Shown here: piece after piece, positions 11,801 through 25,500 of the stretch
Position numbering within the stretch: the first letter of the stretch is position 1
How the letters are laid out: each line of letters opens with the position of its first letter
Source of the DNA: Phoronis australis
Lineage: Eukaryota; Phoronida; Phoronidae
Length of the DNA: 60,000 nt
Assembly: GCA_002633005.1 (NCBI GenBank)
Contig: NMRA01000167.1
Location: forward strand, 561,124-621,123
Reading direction: 5' to 3'
The notes under the pieces: model-generated
What the model saw: only the letters and a program-made list of their open reading frames with translations
What the model was told of the DNA's origin: nothing
The model's database searches: none
Program-made: the position numbers and the translations under genes

Positions 11801-14800
11801 TCCTATAGGACTTCCAGCACAGCCTCTTAGCTCGAAGAGATATGTCCGAACAACTACATGAACCTACGACAGCGGTATACGCGAAATTGGAGTGTGTGGA
11901 CAAGAGTCCATCTGGAAATCTAGTTCTTTAGTGTAGCCTACGTGCGCGTGTTACCATGTCCGTGTATTCTTTTTCGTAATAGTCTCCCTAAAACTTCAGA
12001 AACCCAGACCCGGGCAGAACTTGGGCAACCAGCAAACTGCGATGACAAGACAATACGATGGATGATTATTGAAACCTGTACAGAAAGCTGTAACAACTAC
12101 ATGTATCATTCCTTCGCAGTGAATATTCTCCCCATCGCCTAATCTTTCTTTAACGAGGGCTGCGTTCCGTGAACCCAAGATCCTTGCTAAGCACTTGCGG
12201 CTAAAGAGTTTTGCTTATGGAGCAGAAACATTGCTTGCTATGACAAGTTTTAACGTTTCAACTTCACCGACCTGCAATCAAATCAGTGACAGCCATTTTG
12301 GCAGACTACGCCTCAGCTAGCAAGGTCCCAAGCGCACTCGCGAAAGTCTCGCTTTTCACTGGCGTGATTTTGCGTGGTCTTGCGTTATCTTGCTTTTTTG
12401 CGAGATTCTCGTGTCTACAGAATCCATAAGTGTATTCACCGCAATATGCGTCGCGTCTTTGTCAACACATGTTGGGCGAAAGCTCCCTGGACACGAAGTG
12501 TGAAACATACATGTGTGACATCACGTTTCTGAATTCAAATAAATAACAGTCGAATAGGCAGTGCGGTACTGAGATAGAGATGTACCCAACTAACCCATTT
12601 CGTCCGGCAGCATGTAATGGTCTATTGTCGTGGTATGTCGCTCCTGTGATAAACCATTACGAAAGCTCCATCACTGACAGGAAACGATTTAATTCAACGA
12701 TATCAGATTGGTAACATTTAATGAAGATTGCTGGAAAAGATTCCTTACTAAAAATCTCAACGGAGATAGTTTACCTATAACCAGTTTCACCAACTGCCAA
12801 ATCCAGATAGTCTACTTGTGACGTACATTGACACGCATGGTGCGAATTCGAATCTGCATGAAGATTCCCATTGATGTTCATGGTACATTTTCGAGCAGAA
12901 ATGTTGCGGAGGGTGTGTACAAAAATGGAAATCGGCCAACCATTAACACAGTGGAAACCCACGACCCACTACAATGCTGAGTTTGCTAAAGTTACCTGTA
13001 ATTCAACAACTTGTACGAAATATATATTTTCTCATACCAAATTTGATCAAGAATCTTCTGCAAAATCCCTACACCTTAACAGATGTAACTCATCTATCTC
13101 AGATTTGGAAAGTGTCCAACTCGCTGTCAGATTTACTTACGGAATATGAAACCTTAGTGTAATAAATCTGTTACGTAGCACTCCATAGTTTTAGCAATAG
13201 ACAATAAAAGATTCACCCACGATTTCAATGAAAATTAACGGGTGCTGGAGTGGCCAGGCATTTTCGGACTTTAAAACTACGTTTGCTTTTTTGATGTATT
13301 GAAACTGTTTCGAAAAATCGAGGCAATTTGCGGGAAACCGTGCCTGTCGTTCACTTGGTGGCAAGGCAAATTTTGGCTGAAAATTCAGGTGTCCGTAAGA
13401 CTTTTCGGATTTGCAAAAAAATCCATCTGCTCGACACTCACTGTCCACTTAACCGTTGGAGTTTGAAGTGTTGTGGCCTTCTGAATGCGTTGTCTGCTGG
13501 TGCCCAGTAATCACGTGCTAGTCTATATTTTGGGTGGAAAACGGTTTATTTTTTGCGTTTTTAGTAATGGCCGATTTTGTTTGTATCTCGTAAAATGCAC
13601 ATTTTAAAACAGTTTTTAAGACTATGGGCAAATTTAAAGATTGACGTTAGAACCTCCATATATTTCATATTTTCTGGTTATGAAAAAGAAAAAGATCACC
13701 CCTCCAAGCTAGGCTTCAGTGTCTGGAAAAAGAATGAAATGAGGTAAAACTGTTGAATGCCACCCACTGCCTCTACGACCTGAGGCAATAATCGCCGCAC
13801 GGGGTCTCTGTTGTCAATTATTACGTCCGTGGCATACACCGAACGCTTTAAGTAGTTTTATTGACATTCTTAGTTTATTAGATTTCCTGACTTAACGTAC
13901 CCGTCTAATAGAAAGCACCTTAAACGTTCAACTGCATACAGTGTAGCTGTTTCTTCCAGACGTGTTCAGCCAATGATAGTACATACAGAACGAGAGGCCT
14001 TTTTGAAATTTCCAACACCTTAGTTTAACAGGGAACTTAACGTTGTTTATTACAACTCAAATAACTGTATTGATAACTCCATGGAAACTGTTTATGTACT
14101 TTTAATTGAAAATGGACGGGTGGGACAGTGTCTGTCAATCAGACCACCATGTCATTTCGCCTTACAAAAACCTCAGTCTGAAATAAGCCGAGTAGGCATT
14201 CGCCTTATTGAACGAAGTTGAGGCTCATGAATCTTATTTGATATCACTTTTTTATTGAAACACTAGCAGAAACCGGGGACTTACAAAGGTTGGGTTGTAA
14301 ACAGGAAGCTCATAATAGCTTGACTGCTCTTCACTATTTTGGCGGAAGCTTTCATTTCCGTTTGGCTTGTTCATAAAATTGAAGAGAATGCAATAAAATT
14401 TGTGAGGGCTTATTTACAAGCAGTGTGAATGACGTGTACAGTACATGTAGTTCTATAGAAAATCGCCCTCGCTGTTGGGAAAGGAAGTTTACGCACGTGC
14501 GTGTGGAGTTAGTTGGGTGTGGAACAGTTATTTTCGCTTCAGTCGCGTTATAGTGTTATGGGAGTTTCGTTGTTAGCAGACCATCTTGAGAGACTAAAGT
14601 CGGAATTGGCGATGCGAAAATAGCTACAACAAAATCAACTCCCGTATTATCAGAATCGTTATCAGCATCAAAACTCAGTTATTTTGAAAGAGAAAAATAT
14701 ATCCATACAATGAATTTTTGTAGGAGAAATGTTGCCTTTCTTATTTCCTGGCTCTTTTTGCTTGATATCTTCTGCCATCTCAAGGGGCGTGGTTTGTCTT

Positions 14801-14952
14801 GCTCACATAAGTTTGACGAAAGTTATTAAGTGAAATAAAGTTCGATCTCGACAGGTTTTATTAATACACCAAGTTCAACCTTAAAGTATTTTGTTTATGG
14901 CGCAACACGAGAGCTTGCAATTATCTTCAGGCAAAGTGCCTCCTGCCCTTAT
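8858..14952. other. Gene-poor stretch
   Basis: No exon with both splice sites and protein-like content found. Contains the hairpin at 10370 and a segment at 12330-12415 rich in CTCGCG/TCTTGC words that faintly recalls MITE family 1. Confidence 0.6.
10370..10421. repeat. Hairpin-forming inverted repeat
   Basis: GACCCACGGGGGATT (10370-10384) pairs with AATCCCTCATGGGTC (10407-10421) with few mismatches. The loop is 22 bases. Probably a short foldback remnant. Confidence 0.6.
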
Positions 14953-15105
14953 CAGTGGCGGATTTAGAGTGGGGCCAAGGGGGCCATGCCCCCCAAAATT
15001 CTCCCAAATTCTTTTAGGAAGTTCGGGGTGTGAATGTCTGACGACAAAATCCTGGCTAATATTCTGCCCTGGCCCCCCTAACTCAAAATCCAGGATCCGC
15101 CCCTG
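14953..15105 (+). mobile_element. MITE family 2, copy A, with 5-bp target-site duplication
   Basis: Starts CAGTGGCGGATTTAG and ends CAGGATCCGCCCCTG, imperfect terminal inverted repeats. CTTAT lies directly on both sides (14948-14952 and 15106-15110). The interior is G/C-run rich (GGGGCCAAGGGGGCC and similar). The terminal style and 5-bp duplication resemble small hAT-type elements (the hAT5 group gives 5-bp duplications); that is inference. The 146-codon frame crossing it is not a gene. Confidence 0.8.
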
Positions 15106-15200
15106 CTTATTGGGTCAGTTCAATTTTGGTGTTGGTGTAACACAGAAGTGTCACAGTGGAGTGGAGTTCAGTAGCCAAAATTACTTGCTCTTATTGAAAA

Positions 15201-15263
15201 TACACCGCAATGTCTCGCGAAGTCTTGCTTTTCCAGCTACACATGTAGGTCGTAGCGTTACTG
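15201..15263 (-). mobile_element. MITE family 1, truncated copy D
   Basis: On the minus strand it starts CAGTAACGCTACGACC and continues to AAAAGCAAGACTTCGCGAGA, matching the left half of copies A and B. The right half is missing. Confidence 0.65.
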
Positions 15264-16119
15264 AGCTCTCCCCGGGTGTATTATTTGACTTCCGGTGTAA
15301 ACGCGAACTTACACTGTTACGCCTGGTGTAGAATAGCTTTTTGTCTGCTAACTGGAGGCTAATAAGTGTTGGAAATTTCCGCTTGTAATCATCTAAAGTA
15401 AGTTGGATATTTGTCTGTGACATTTTCCCTCCGTGCTGCATAAGATTTAGTTATCCAAGGTGCCTAAGACTCGAGACCCTCTCTTGTTACGGTCTAGAGA
15501 TACATGTAAGTGTTAAGGCTAACGCTGATGAGTGCTAGGGTTGTTAATGCGGTTCGGGAAATGAGAATAACCCTCCAAAAGCAAGTCTCTCATGGAGTTT
15601 CGTGTTAAAGCAATTTTCAAACTAGGGAATATAACGAGAACCATATGTAAGCCCTGTCGTTTGAGTTTGTGTAAAACCAGTATACATGAGGTACCCGTTC
15701 AAAACACAGTTTTTAAACTGCTCCAGAATAATCGAGTTGCTTCTGTAAAATGCAAAACATTTTTAGGCCATCACAAGGAATCTTGACTTGCAAATTGTGA
15801 AGACAAGTTTGAGCTTGTAAGACCGCTGTGCAGCCGATGTAAAGGAAAAAGAAAATCGTTTTCCTACCGAGAATTCACATCACAAAGGAATGCAAATGTG
15901 TTTCGATTTAAGACTGACTCACGGTAATCACGGGCTGTTATTTCGCAATAAAGGCAATTTTTTAAACGGTAGCTTTAGTGCATTCCGTCGCTCGTGGAGT
16001 ATTCTCCAATCGTATTCGTTTAACTTGATGAGCCCTTTCAAAGAAAAACCACTTTTAGGTTATATACGTGTAGGATCTTATGACAAGTCTGTGTACTTTG
16101 CTGAATATCTGAAAAACCA

Positions 16120-16603
16120 TAAATTTTAACTCAGTAAAAGTGCATGTTTTTGGGAAAGTAGCAAGCCTGTAGTATTTGGTTTTTGACGTTTTACTGATCT
16201 GCCATTCATTAAACCAAGCGATTACGTATTTTTAGCAAAATTTAGCAAAAAAGAAAGGCGTATTCATTACAAAACAGCTATATTAATAATATGACCAAAT
16301 TTCGTGAGATATCAATGTTCAAGATTAAATTTCAAGCAAAGCTGTTACAGGTTTCTAATCTATCATTTCGTTCTTTTTGACTATCTCTTGGTCGATTACA
16401 AAATCTAATTTTGTGTTAGCTTCCAACGCAAACGTGGAACATTTTGAAAACAATCCCTATAACGGCATGTGGGCGAACAGTACATAAAACATACAGTAGG
16501 GTCAGAAAGTTTCAGAATAATCCGACTAGCCATTTCGGAGACATATAGTCCTAAGTCAGCCAAATATGGACATTTTTCTAGGGTTCTACACAATCTTAAG
16601 TTG
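16120..16603 (+). repeat. Dispersed repeat R1, long copy
   Basis: The left part (AACTCAGTAAAAG, GGGAAAGTAGCAAGCCTGTAG, GATCTGCCATTC) and right part (GCCATTTCGGAGACATATAG, GTCAGCCAAATATGGACATT, GGGTTCTACACAATCTTAAG) both recur at 39948-40383 in the same order and with similar spacing. No open frame is conserved. Type unknown; likely a non-autonomous element. Confidence 0.65.
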
Positions 16604-17076
16604 ATCAATCGGAAAGAGAAAAGACATTTTGTCATCGTATTAACTACGTGCACTTTGGTCCGTCACCGACTTATGCTTGGTAGGATTTATCGGAACATAC
16701 TCCACTGTCAATCTTTTACAGCAACCGGCTACTGAAATCTACGCACTCGTTGTTTCTAGGACAGTGAGTTATCGGTGGTTATCGGTAGCTTGTTGCGCCT
16801 CCTACATAAACACCGGGCATCAACTGATGCAAAACAATACCAAATTACAAGGGAGAATAACCCGTAGGTCACATTTTCGCTTGGGGAAACACGGAGCAGT
16901 ACTCAGTGACTCCTTAATGAAAACAAAGCTCTTTCTGGTCATTCAAGAATATGCAAGCTGTCAGTGGCCATGATAACATCACAAATTTAATTTGCGTTGG
17001 CCCGACAAGAAAATATAGAAAACTACATTTGAATCGCGAGTGGTTGAATTTAAACTGCGTTAATAGAGGTGCGGTG

Positions 17077-17170
17077 CTAAGGTTATGTAGAACCGTCGAA
17101 AAAATGACCGAGATTGGAAAACTTTGGAACGTCATATCTCAGAAATGGCTGATCAGATTCATATGAAACC
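17077..17170 (-). repeat. Dispersed repeat R1, right-end copy
   Basis: The reverse complement reads GCCATTTCTGAGATATGACG, then TTCCAAAG and CGGTTCTACATAACCTTAGC, the right end of R1 in opposite orientation to the copy just upstream. Confidence 0.65.
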
Positions 17171-17887
17171 TTCAGGCGCCATATTGTACACGTATATACA
17201 TGTACATGTACTTTTCTCCAAGACCCTGTTAGGAATTGTTTGCGAATTGTTCGCTTTTGTATGAGGGGCTATGAAAATAGGAGTATTGTAATTTTTAAAT
17301 GAAAAGACTCAATAGTGGTATTATACGATAACGAAATGATGATTTATAAAACTGAAACAGGTTTTTTGAATTCTCATCTTGTTCATTTATAACAAAACAA
17401 CTTGGTCGTGTTATCTTTTCCTATGCAGGTACCTTTGTTTCGTTAAATTTTACAAAAAACACATGGTCACGTGATCGAATTAATAGTAAATTGCTTTTAA
17501 GCCAAACAGGAAATTCTACAAGCTATCTACTGCCTGAAAAGATATATTTTCACACCGCTAACATCGACAGTTTCCTGCATTTTTGGCTAAATACATCGAC
17601 AAGTCGACAAGGCCCTAAATGACCTGAGCACTTTTAGTTTTTGCGAGTATTCACCAAAGATCAAAACATTTTTACTGTACACCTGTAGGCTATGTCAACG
17701 TAATCATCATCATCCGATTTAAGTGTTTAAGTGTCTCTTGGTCTATTCATTTTTACTGTTATACACACATGAGACGAAGAGACTTGTCGATAAATTAATA
17801 CTTCCGGGAAGAGCAAATTACTTGACGTCACCACGCATTCAGCTGCATATTTGGGACTCAAATAACTTCGAATGATATGTTCCAAAG

Positions 17888-18046
17888 GAGATCCAGGATT
17901 TTTTAAAAGGGGGGGGGTCGGATCAATTATTTTTTAAAAAAGGGGTCCAAATGAACAATTTGAAAATTCTGGATTTGATATCACTAAAATCGAGGAAAAA
18001 GGGATCGGGGTCCGGACCTCTTATTACCCCATGGATCCGCCTATGT
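17888..18046. repeat. Degenerate MITE-like element
   Basis: GGAGATCCAGGATTTTT on the left and CATGGATCCGCCTATG on the right are rough inverted repeats of the GGATCCGCC type seen in family 2. The interior holds G-runs and GGGGTCCAAATG. Strongly decayed. Confidence 0.4.
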
Positions 18047-18548
18047 GTCCTTAATTTAACAAAGCTGGTGGTATATGGCTAATCTTTTCTTTTCCAACGT
18101 ATACAACTTACATTCCTTTCATTGCAATAACTTACTGACCACCTGTACCGTGAAAATATATGTTACCGTAATTACCATAGATCTTTAAATGAACAGACCC
18201 TTAAAAATACCAGAGCTAAGCACAATCTCCTTTATTTGAAAAAACGTTTTTTCGTGATATTCTACTACTGAAATGTTTCGCATATTAGCGCATGCGACTA
18301 AACTCCGCGATTAGGCTCAGCTTGAATATTGTAAAAATGAACGTAACCCTTGTATTTCACACAGCGTGTGTCGTCAGTGAAAGTTTGGGTGAAATAAAAA
18401 GTCAAGAATAGCGTTAAAGGATAAAAATATTTGATTTTGAAATTTATAATTTTAGCTTGGAAATACAAGACATGTTTAACAATAAACAATTTCTATACGT
18501 TACGTAAAAATAGCTTGACTATCAACCATTTTCAAAAAGGTTTGCTAA

Positions 18549-18618
18549 CAAATCGACTTCTGTCTATACAAATCAACAGTGTACAAATCGACTTCTGTCT
18601 ATACAAATCAACAGTGTA
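18549..18618. repeat. Tandem duplication, 2 x 35 bp
   Basis: CAAATCGACTTCTGTCTATA plus the following ACAAATCAACAGTGTA is repeated once with a 35-base period; the copies are identical over nearly all of the unit. Confidence 0.9.
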
Positions 18619-19650
18619 TAAGTCGAGCCCGAAATTTCTGATTCACTGCGCCTTTATTCGGCGTAACATAATCTGGGCAAGCTCTACTCAAACGTTTCGC
18701 ATGTAGGCGCATGCGCATAAGCTCTGCAATCCGGAACAGCTCTGCCAATGAGGTAAATGCGCCCATGTTGTGAGGATTTACGGTATATTAGACTGCAGCA
18801 CTAACAACAGTTGCAGAAGGCCTGAGCTGTGTTAATCCTTTAACCAACTTTTGACACGAATGTAGATCTACTGACGTTTCAACACACGCTCTTCTTTGGA
18901 TTTTCACTTTTAAGTAGTAAATATAGCGCAGCCGACACATTATTTACGTCACACCGTTCAGACACCAATACACTTTGATTTCCATTAAAATGTCCAAAAT
19001 AACTAAATATAACCCTGACCATGTTTTTGCCATTGTGCCATAAAGACTTATCCAGGGTCTACATTCACTGCTTTGCCATGAAAACGGGCGCGATTTACAC
19101 TAAGTGTGCTGGGAACCACAGCGGTGCGGACGCCTTATACATGTACATTATACAATGTACACGCAAACTTTTCAACTACACTGTAGTGTGCGGTAAGCTT
19201 AATTGTGAAAATGACCTGTCACCCAGTTTCAGCTCGATAATAGCTTATTAGAACAGTTAAATCACTACTTGTATTTTTCTTGTCAGTTGACTAATTATGT
19301 GAAAATTAAGCGACGAATTACTGAAGCGAAGATTTGTTGTATTAGTTTTTAATTGTCCATTTACAAGAACTGCTCGCATTGGATTAGATACAGTGTGTTG
19401 TAAAGAGTGAGGAAGCGGTACATTACGTGTTCATTGACTTACGTAGCTATAAGATCGAACACCGACCTGTTCCTTTCCACAGTCAACGATGATGGCTTAT
19501 AGAACGTGTAACCGCAGCTATGCCTGGGACACCGTTTCAATACTTGTTTTGAGTCTTTAAATCTTAGAGGATTATCGCCATGACGTCAAACGTCATTGCT
19601 AGCTTCAGCAGTTGCAATTTAACGCGAGAAGGTACCCGGATTGAATCAGA

Positions 19651-19693
19651 GGGGGGGGGGGGNNNNNNNNNNNNNNNNNNGGGGGGGGGGGGG
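19651..19693. repeat. Poly-G tract with assembly gap
   Basis: G-run at 19651-19662, 18 Ns at 19663-19680, G-run at 19681-19693. An unresolved homopolymer. Confidence 0.95.
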
Positions 19694-21319
19694 CAGACAC
19701 GATCACTTCATCACAACAATGGCCGAGCACAGATAAAGTTTCTGGACTCTCTTGGATCCCTTTGAGTCCGCTCCCGGTTACCCGTTGTCACAACAAAGTA
19801 GGCCTACATGTAGTTCTCAGAACGATCTCGGAAACGATACAAAACCTATTACTAATTGGGTTACTGTATAAGATGAGTACAAACCCTAAGGACAATGCAG
19901 TATTCGAGACACGTTAATTAATTAACCAAATTTACGCTTACACAGGCCAATTTATCAAAGAGATGTATTTACGGACTCAGATGTTCCTGTAGAACAAGTT
20001 TAGTCTGACAATACCCTACGCGGGTGTTTCTACGGCCGGCTTCGCTGTAACACGCACTGATCTGTTTGTTTACTCGACTCAGTCTGGTTTGTTATTTACG
20101 GATTCAGGGGAGGAGGGTGTGCGACCCCGGTGCACTGAAAAATTGCCATCGACCTGCAGTTTTACAGGTGTTCAGTAAGCTGATATTTTCCTTTCAAAAA
20201 TGGTGTGTGCCCCCACTCTCCCGTGCGACATACCTGATCTGGCAGTGTTTCTTTACAAGACTGGAACAGATATAAAACATCCACTCTTGTCGTTTCTTTT
20301 CAATGATCGCTTCACTCGCGTGTCTTACATTAATCCCACGAACACATCCGGTATCTCTTAACATCCCGCCAACGACTATCGTATTTTATCAGAATAATAT
20401 ACAAAATCACCGACATAATCACGTTTAACTTCATTTGGCCAAATGGCGATTACCGTTTCCGGAACATCTGCTAACGCAGACCTGCACCATTTGCTCTGCT
20501 GTACAAGAAAGGGTTTTCAAAGGCCTAGAAAAAATGTGTCAATAACACAAATAGTTTCCATAAACTACACAAACTTCGCCAGTAGGCAGCAAGAATAATT
20601 GATAAAAAAAGGTTGCGCTTTATGTCAACTATCAGCTGTCTGGCCTAAATGCGATTGCGAGACTGGTGAAGCTGACCACAGTAACTTACCAGAAGCCTTT
20701 CTTCTCCTGTTAGTAATAATCTACTCATCAACGAACGCTTCCACTGTCATATATCACCGCACGACGGCGTACGCTAATCACAGTTGTTTACGATCGAAAG
20801 ACAACTAATTTGGTTCGTTTTGTGATCACACAAATAAATAAGTCGTGGTTAAGCAATGCAGATACTCGCCAAGCAGGCTGATCGCAATCTACTAATTGAA
20901 CGTTTGCAAGAACGTGGTTAGTGCATCTACAGCTAAAATAATAATCTTTGCTGAGTTTTCAACAGTAGCACAACGAGTAGACAGCTGAAGAATGGTGTCC
21001 AAGCATTCCAAATCATTTTTAAAAAGATTGCATGGACTCATATGTTGACTTTATCTAGGTTTAGAAATACATGTAAGTGATATTTAATTAAATACGAAGA
21101 TGGATTTATTTGATGCAATTGAAGTCAATAGGCCGGATTAAAAGTGGATTGCCTAACACTCCATCACTGCGGAGGTGGGATAAAAATGTTCCAGATTTTA
21201 GTCGTAACGAACCTGGGGAATCAGTGCACAAAACGAAACGCAGAATAAAATAGAGTTGCTGTGTTAATAAACAATTCTGTTCAACTACTAAAAACAATCA
21301 AGCTCAGTAACCAGACGTA

Positions 21320-21392
21320 CCATGGGCGGCACAGCACTGAAAAAAAGTGGGAGGCCTATACTCCCAGCCCCCTATGGTGCTCCGCCCATGCG
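21320..21392. repeat. Short inverted-repeat remnant
   Basis: CCATGGGCGG on the left and CCGCCCATGCG on the right form inverted ends 70-75 bases apart. Likely the ends of a small deleted DNA element. Confidence 0.45.
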
Positions 21393-22376
21393 TACTCTCC
21401 AACACTATACACAACTTTCTGGGCTTAACTCCCAAAGTGATACATTGTATTGCTCGTCATTAACATGAACATGTATGTATATGTGTTTATCATGGCGACA
21501 CGTGCAACACATTTAAAACACTTAACACGGGATTTGAAAAAACACACCCCAGCCATCGGGCTTATAAATCACTGATTGCAATTACACATAATAGTATGTC
21601 AATACATCCTGCAATTGCAAAATGCTTTATGAATAAAACAGAAAGCTCTCTGATCAAATTAGTCATTAAAATTAAGCTCAACTATATCATAAAAATTAAA
21701 AATTGGAATGCATATTCATGGCCCCACTATATAGTTTTCTACGCAAGTTGTGATATAGAGTACTGAGTGACATACAAAATGATGTTCATCTTGTACAGCA
21801 AAAAGACCACATACACCTGTAAGTGACATAACCTAGTTCCTGATTCAATATTAGTGTACATGTACCTCGTAACCTTTATATCCAATGGAAGAAAAGCAAT
21901 TGTTCTAACGAATCATTTACAAGTAAGACTCCAAGTTCAATGCAAGTGTAGTGTGGGCATAAATTGCCTCTCCAAGACACAGATGCAAAATTTGTCTTTT
22001 TCATGGGCGTTTCATTCAATTTAGAAGACATAATTTGCTGTCCAAAACGCACTGAATCAAAGCCCCATCGGGGTTATTTTTATCTGAATCATCAATGGAC
22101 ATTCAATTACTCAGGACATCCACATCAGGCATAAAAACACACATATAGCCAATAGGGGCGTTAAGGTCAAGTACAACAAAAAGTGAATGATCATCAGAAT
22201 TCAGATAGAGCTGAGATATTAGATGGGCGAAAATACCAGACTGAATGGCACTCGTATGAACAATTTGACTGTTCCATAAATTTGTGGCTGTGCAAATTCA
22301 AATTTCGAGAATCATTCAGCGGAATATTCTTTGGTTCATGAATGCAACGATTTGCCAGTTCTGTTTAAATGTGTAT

Positions 22377-22565
22377 TCATCTCATCTCATCTTCGAAGAC
22401 AAATGCCTTTCGCTTTTTCACTTTGGTCTTGCTCCAGCGTTCAACGTCTCCAATTGTCTCTGGCAGTGGACGTCCCAACGTTTCCGGTAGCAAAAGCACC
22501 ACTCCACCAGCGACAATTGCAAAGGTCCCAAACAAAACACCCGGTAGCCATTTAACATACTTCAT
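22377..22565 (-). CDS. SLC22-like: SLC22-like exon 11 (TM12, C-terminus, stop)
   Basis: Residues 499-560 and TGA. It encodes TM12 (LPGVLFGTFAIVAGGVVLLL), then the near-invariant PETLGRPLPETIGDVE, and a basic then acidic cytoplasmic tail ending FEDEMR. Acceptor tttacag. No clear polyadenylation signal lies close downstream on the minus strand. Confidence 0.97.
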   Translation of the reverse strand: MKYVKWLPGVLFGTFAIVAGGVVLLLPETLGRPLPETIGDVERWSKTKVKKRKAFVFEDEMR

Positions 22566-25500
22566 CTGTAAACAGCAAACACAAGTTTGAATTTCCTTTC
22601 CACTAAACGGGTTTCACGGTTCCATTGAGCCAGTGAAAGTTTTGAGAATAAAAGCATAGGGCACGAATTTTTGGCAGAACAGTCGGTAGGCGAGTCGGAG
22701 ACCGGTTGATCACACGTACGACTTCGATCATACAAGCAACGTTTGCGCGTCAGCAATTACGAGTATGGCAGTATTACAATACTTAAACGGTATGTACTTT
22801 TCGAATCGAGGATCATTTATGAAGAAGCAATTACTACAAGTGCGTGCCTGTCGAATGCGATATGCTGTGAACTTAAGTTAAATCTGATACAATCATTTCA
22901 ACTGCATTGGTATGTCCCCAGTGTCCACATCGCCCTACGAACTTCAGAAAACAAAACCTATTGTTTCTGTCCAGGCAGCGTAAACGATTTTTTGAAAACG
23001 CGATCCATGGTATTCGCGTGAGCATACAAAAACATAGCTTTTTGAAAAAGCCACGATCGTGCTCATGCAGACGCAGAATATTTAAAAAGGGACCCATAAA
23101 TGGTTCGGTTTTCAAAGCGAAAACGAAACCGTGTGGGCAGAATCTCAAACTAAAAAAAGGACCGGGCCTGTTAGGTCAAGTCGACAGCCGGAAATCGACA
23201 GCAAAGACTGTCTCCTGTTCAGTAACGCAAGGACCTCGCTAAAAAGCAAGACTGCGCGAGATTACGTGAGATATTGCCATGTATTTTAAATGAGATCACG
23301 TGACTTTGGCTAGAGTTAGCTAGGTCCTAGCGTAGGTCCTAGTGTTACTGAACGCATGCCTGGTCTTCATGGTATTGAAAGTGTGACAGCAAATTAAGCT
23401 ACAAACGGCCTATTGTTGGTTGGAGTCGAGGCCTTTTCGCAACCTCCGCATTCGTTGTATGATAAGTACGGCAATTCTCAACTTATTTCGAAGTCCTTCC
23501 ATAGGAATGTTGGAGCATACAAGTTGGAGTTACGGTAGAATTTTTCGTTGACAGATCGTGTGTAAAACATTTTGGTGTGAAATGAACATTCTGTTAGGAT
23601 AATTTGTTCCACTTCTTGCTTCTAATTTGGCACAAAATTATATTATCTTGGCAGAGGCTCACGCGACAATCATAATAATCCGGAAGGATTTTATCACCAA
23701 AGTTTTGTTTCATGAAATTAATAGCGATTAACGTGTAAGTAATGAATTTAAGTTACCGTAAGCGACTCGTCTGATTGGATGGAATTTGAGCAACAGCACT
23801 TAAAACACTTCCACGAAAAAAATCAGAAGATTTCAAAGTATTGCTTTAATTAGTTAAAGACACGTACTTTGTTTCAACAATTTTCAACGCAAAATGAAGA
23901 GTAAAGCTTGGACACTTGCACAAAAACATGGTTCCCGCGAAACTTGACCAGGAATGATCAATTTTGTTTAAATGTAAATTACGAGCGATATTTTGTCGAA
24001 AAATTAATCTCCTCGTCAACCTGGTCAACCTAACGTTATGACTAAAATAGGAACACTGACGGCCCTGTAAGTGGTTGCCTCATTGATTATCCGTTTTCCA
24101 TGTTTGAAGTTGTTAGTTTTTTAAAGATTTCAAGTAACACGAATTGGACGGATCATCTTTTGAACTTAAAGCTGATTCCACACGGTGTGATTTTCTGATA
24201 AAATTTGTTGCAATGGGATTCTGCAGGGTCATTTCATATCACTAAAGTTTTATTGCGCTGTGACAACTCCTCATCGAAAAAAAACGCTAAATTCTGGATT
24301 ACTAAATATAATTTGTAAATGGCGACGAGTGGTGGCGCTAATGAAGTTCTCATTTTCTTTGTGGATTTTGTTCGTTACAGAGCAGGAGACAGCAGGAAAT
24401 AAGGCCGATATTCGAACACTGAATTTCGGAGAAAAATTCAACCGTGTTGAACATCATTTACCCCTGGTAAAAGTACGACTGGATTGTTCTGCTTATAGTC
24501 TCACATGTATGAAACGAAAACGTACGGATATAAACAGTCTAATGTTGCGCATTACAAATGTGATAAAAGAGCCACTCACAACATGGGCTGCAAACGGAGC
24601 CAGGATACTTCCTATCCGAGAGATAGTAAGGCAGGAGGCATACGTGACAGTCCTGAAAAATGACCGTAAATGAAAAATAGTTAAAACTGCATCAAATACA
24701 CTGTACACTAAACATTTTGGTAATTTGAATGGGCGCTCATTTAGAGCGACTTACATGTAAGAAGTCACACCTGTATTCATGCCTTGCACTGCACAGTAAA
24801 AACTTATAGTCGTACAGATAAATTTACAATAAAATGAATTACAGTGGTATGCTGGCTGATTCAGAGCAGATAAAGACGTGTTGTGGGCGGCCTCAATCAA
24901 AGTCCCTCCGTCTGCAGCGCTAATTAGGTTAAACAGAATTGGCGAACTTCGAATTAAAATAATCGTTAACGGGAGTGAATCTTTCCGTTTAAGCTATCTG
25001 TGAACAATATGTTTAATCCATCGTTCTGTCATGTGTAATTACGAATGACATATGAAAGATCCTATCAGAAAACACGAGTAAAGCAATGGTTTTGAAGGGT
25101 GGCGCTTCATGAAGCGTTAAAAGGAGTAGGACGTACGGTCCCGAATTAATCCGCTTTGTCCTTGAGGTAGTAAAACGCCTTATTACATTGGCCTGCTGTC
25201 AGAAAAGTCGGGCTAATTATAGGAATCATGTCGGAAAATATGGCATAAATGTATATCTATCAAACTTCTTTCTGCCTCAATAGCAGCCCACAGCATAGTA
25301 TTAAAAACTTCGATGGCATTCGAAGGTCAAATACAGTCAATGCAGTCGAGAAGCAACAGAGCACCAACAAATGAGACCAGAAACTTCTATGTCGCGAACA
25401 CGAGACTAGAAGGTCGCTTGACGGATGTTGCTGCTTTGTGAGTAAATGCCGTCCTATTCAATTGTGTCTGTGTAATCTGGAACCTTATTGATGCCCCNCC

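Larger units (their letters stand above)
18619..22376. other. 3' flank of the SLC22-like gene; no other gene seen
   Basis: Contains the poly-G gap and the 21320 inverted repeat. On the minus strand the first plausible AATAAA downstream of the stop is near 21105, about 1.3 kb away, so the 3' UTR end is undefined. Confidence 0.55.

Noticed and set aside
14891-15331. 146-residue plus-strand open frame
   Set aside because: It crosses MITE family 2 copy A and a truncated family 1 copy; composition follows the repeats.
22907-23242. 111-residue plus-strand and 91-residue minus-strand frames
   Set aside because: Intronic, overlapping on both strands, with repeated TTTTGAAAACG/GAAACG-type words; they look like repeat sequence.
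24260-24673. 137-residue plus-strand open frame
   Set aside because: It lies antisense over exon 10 of the SLC22-like gene and has no recognisable domain.
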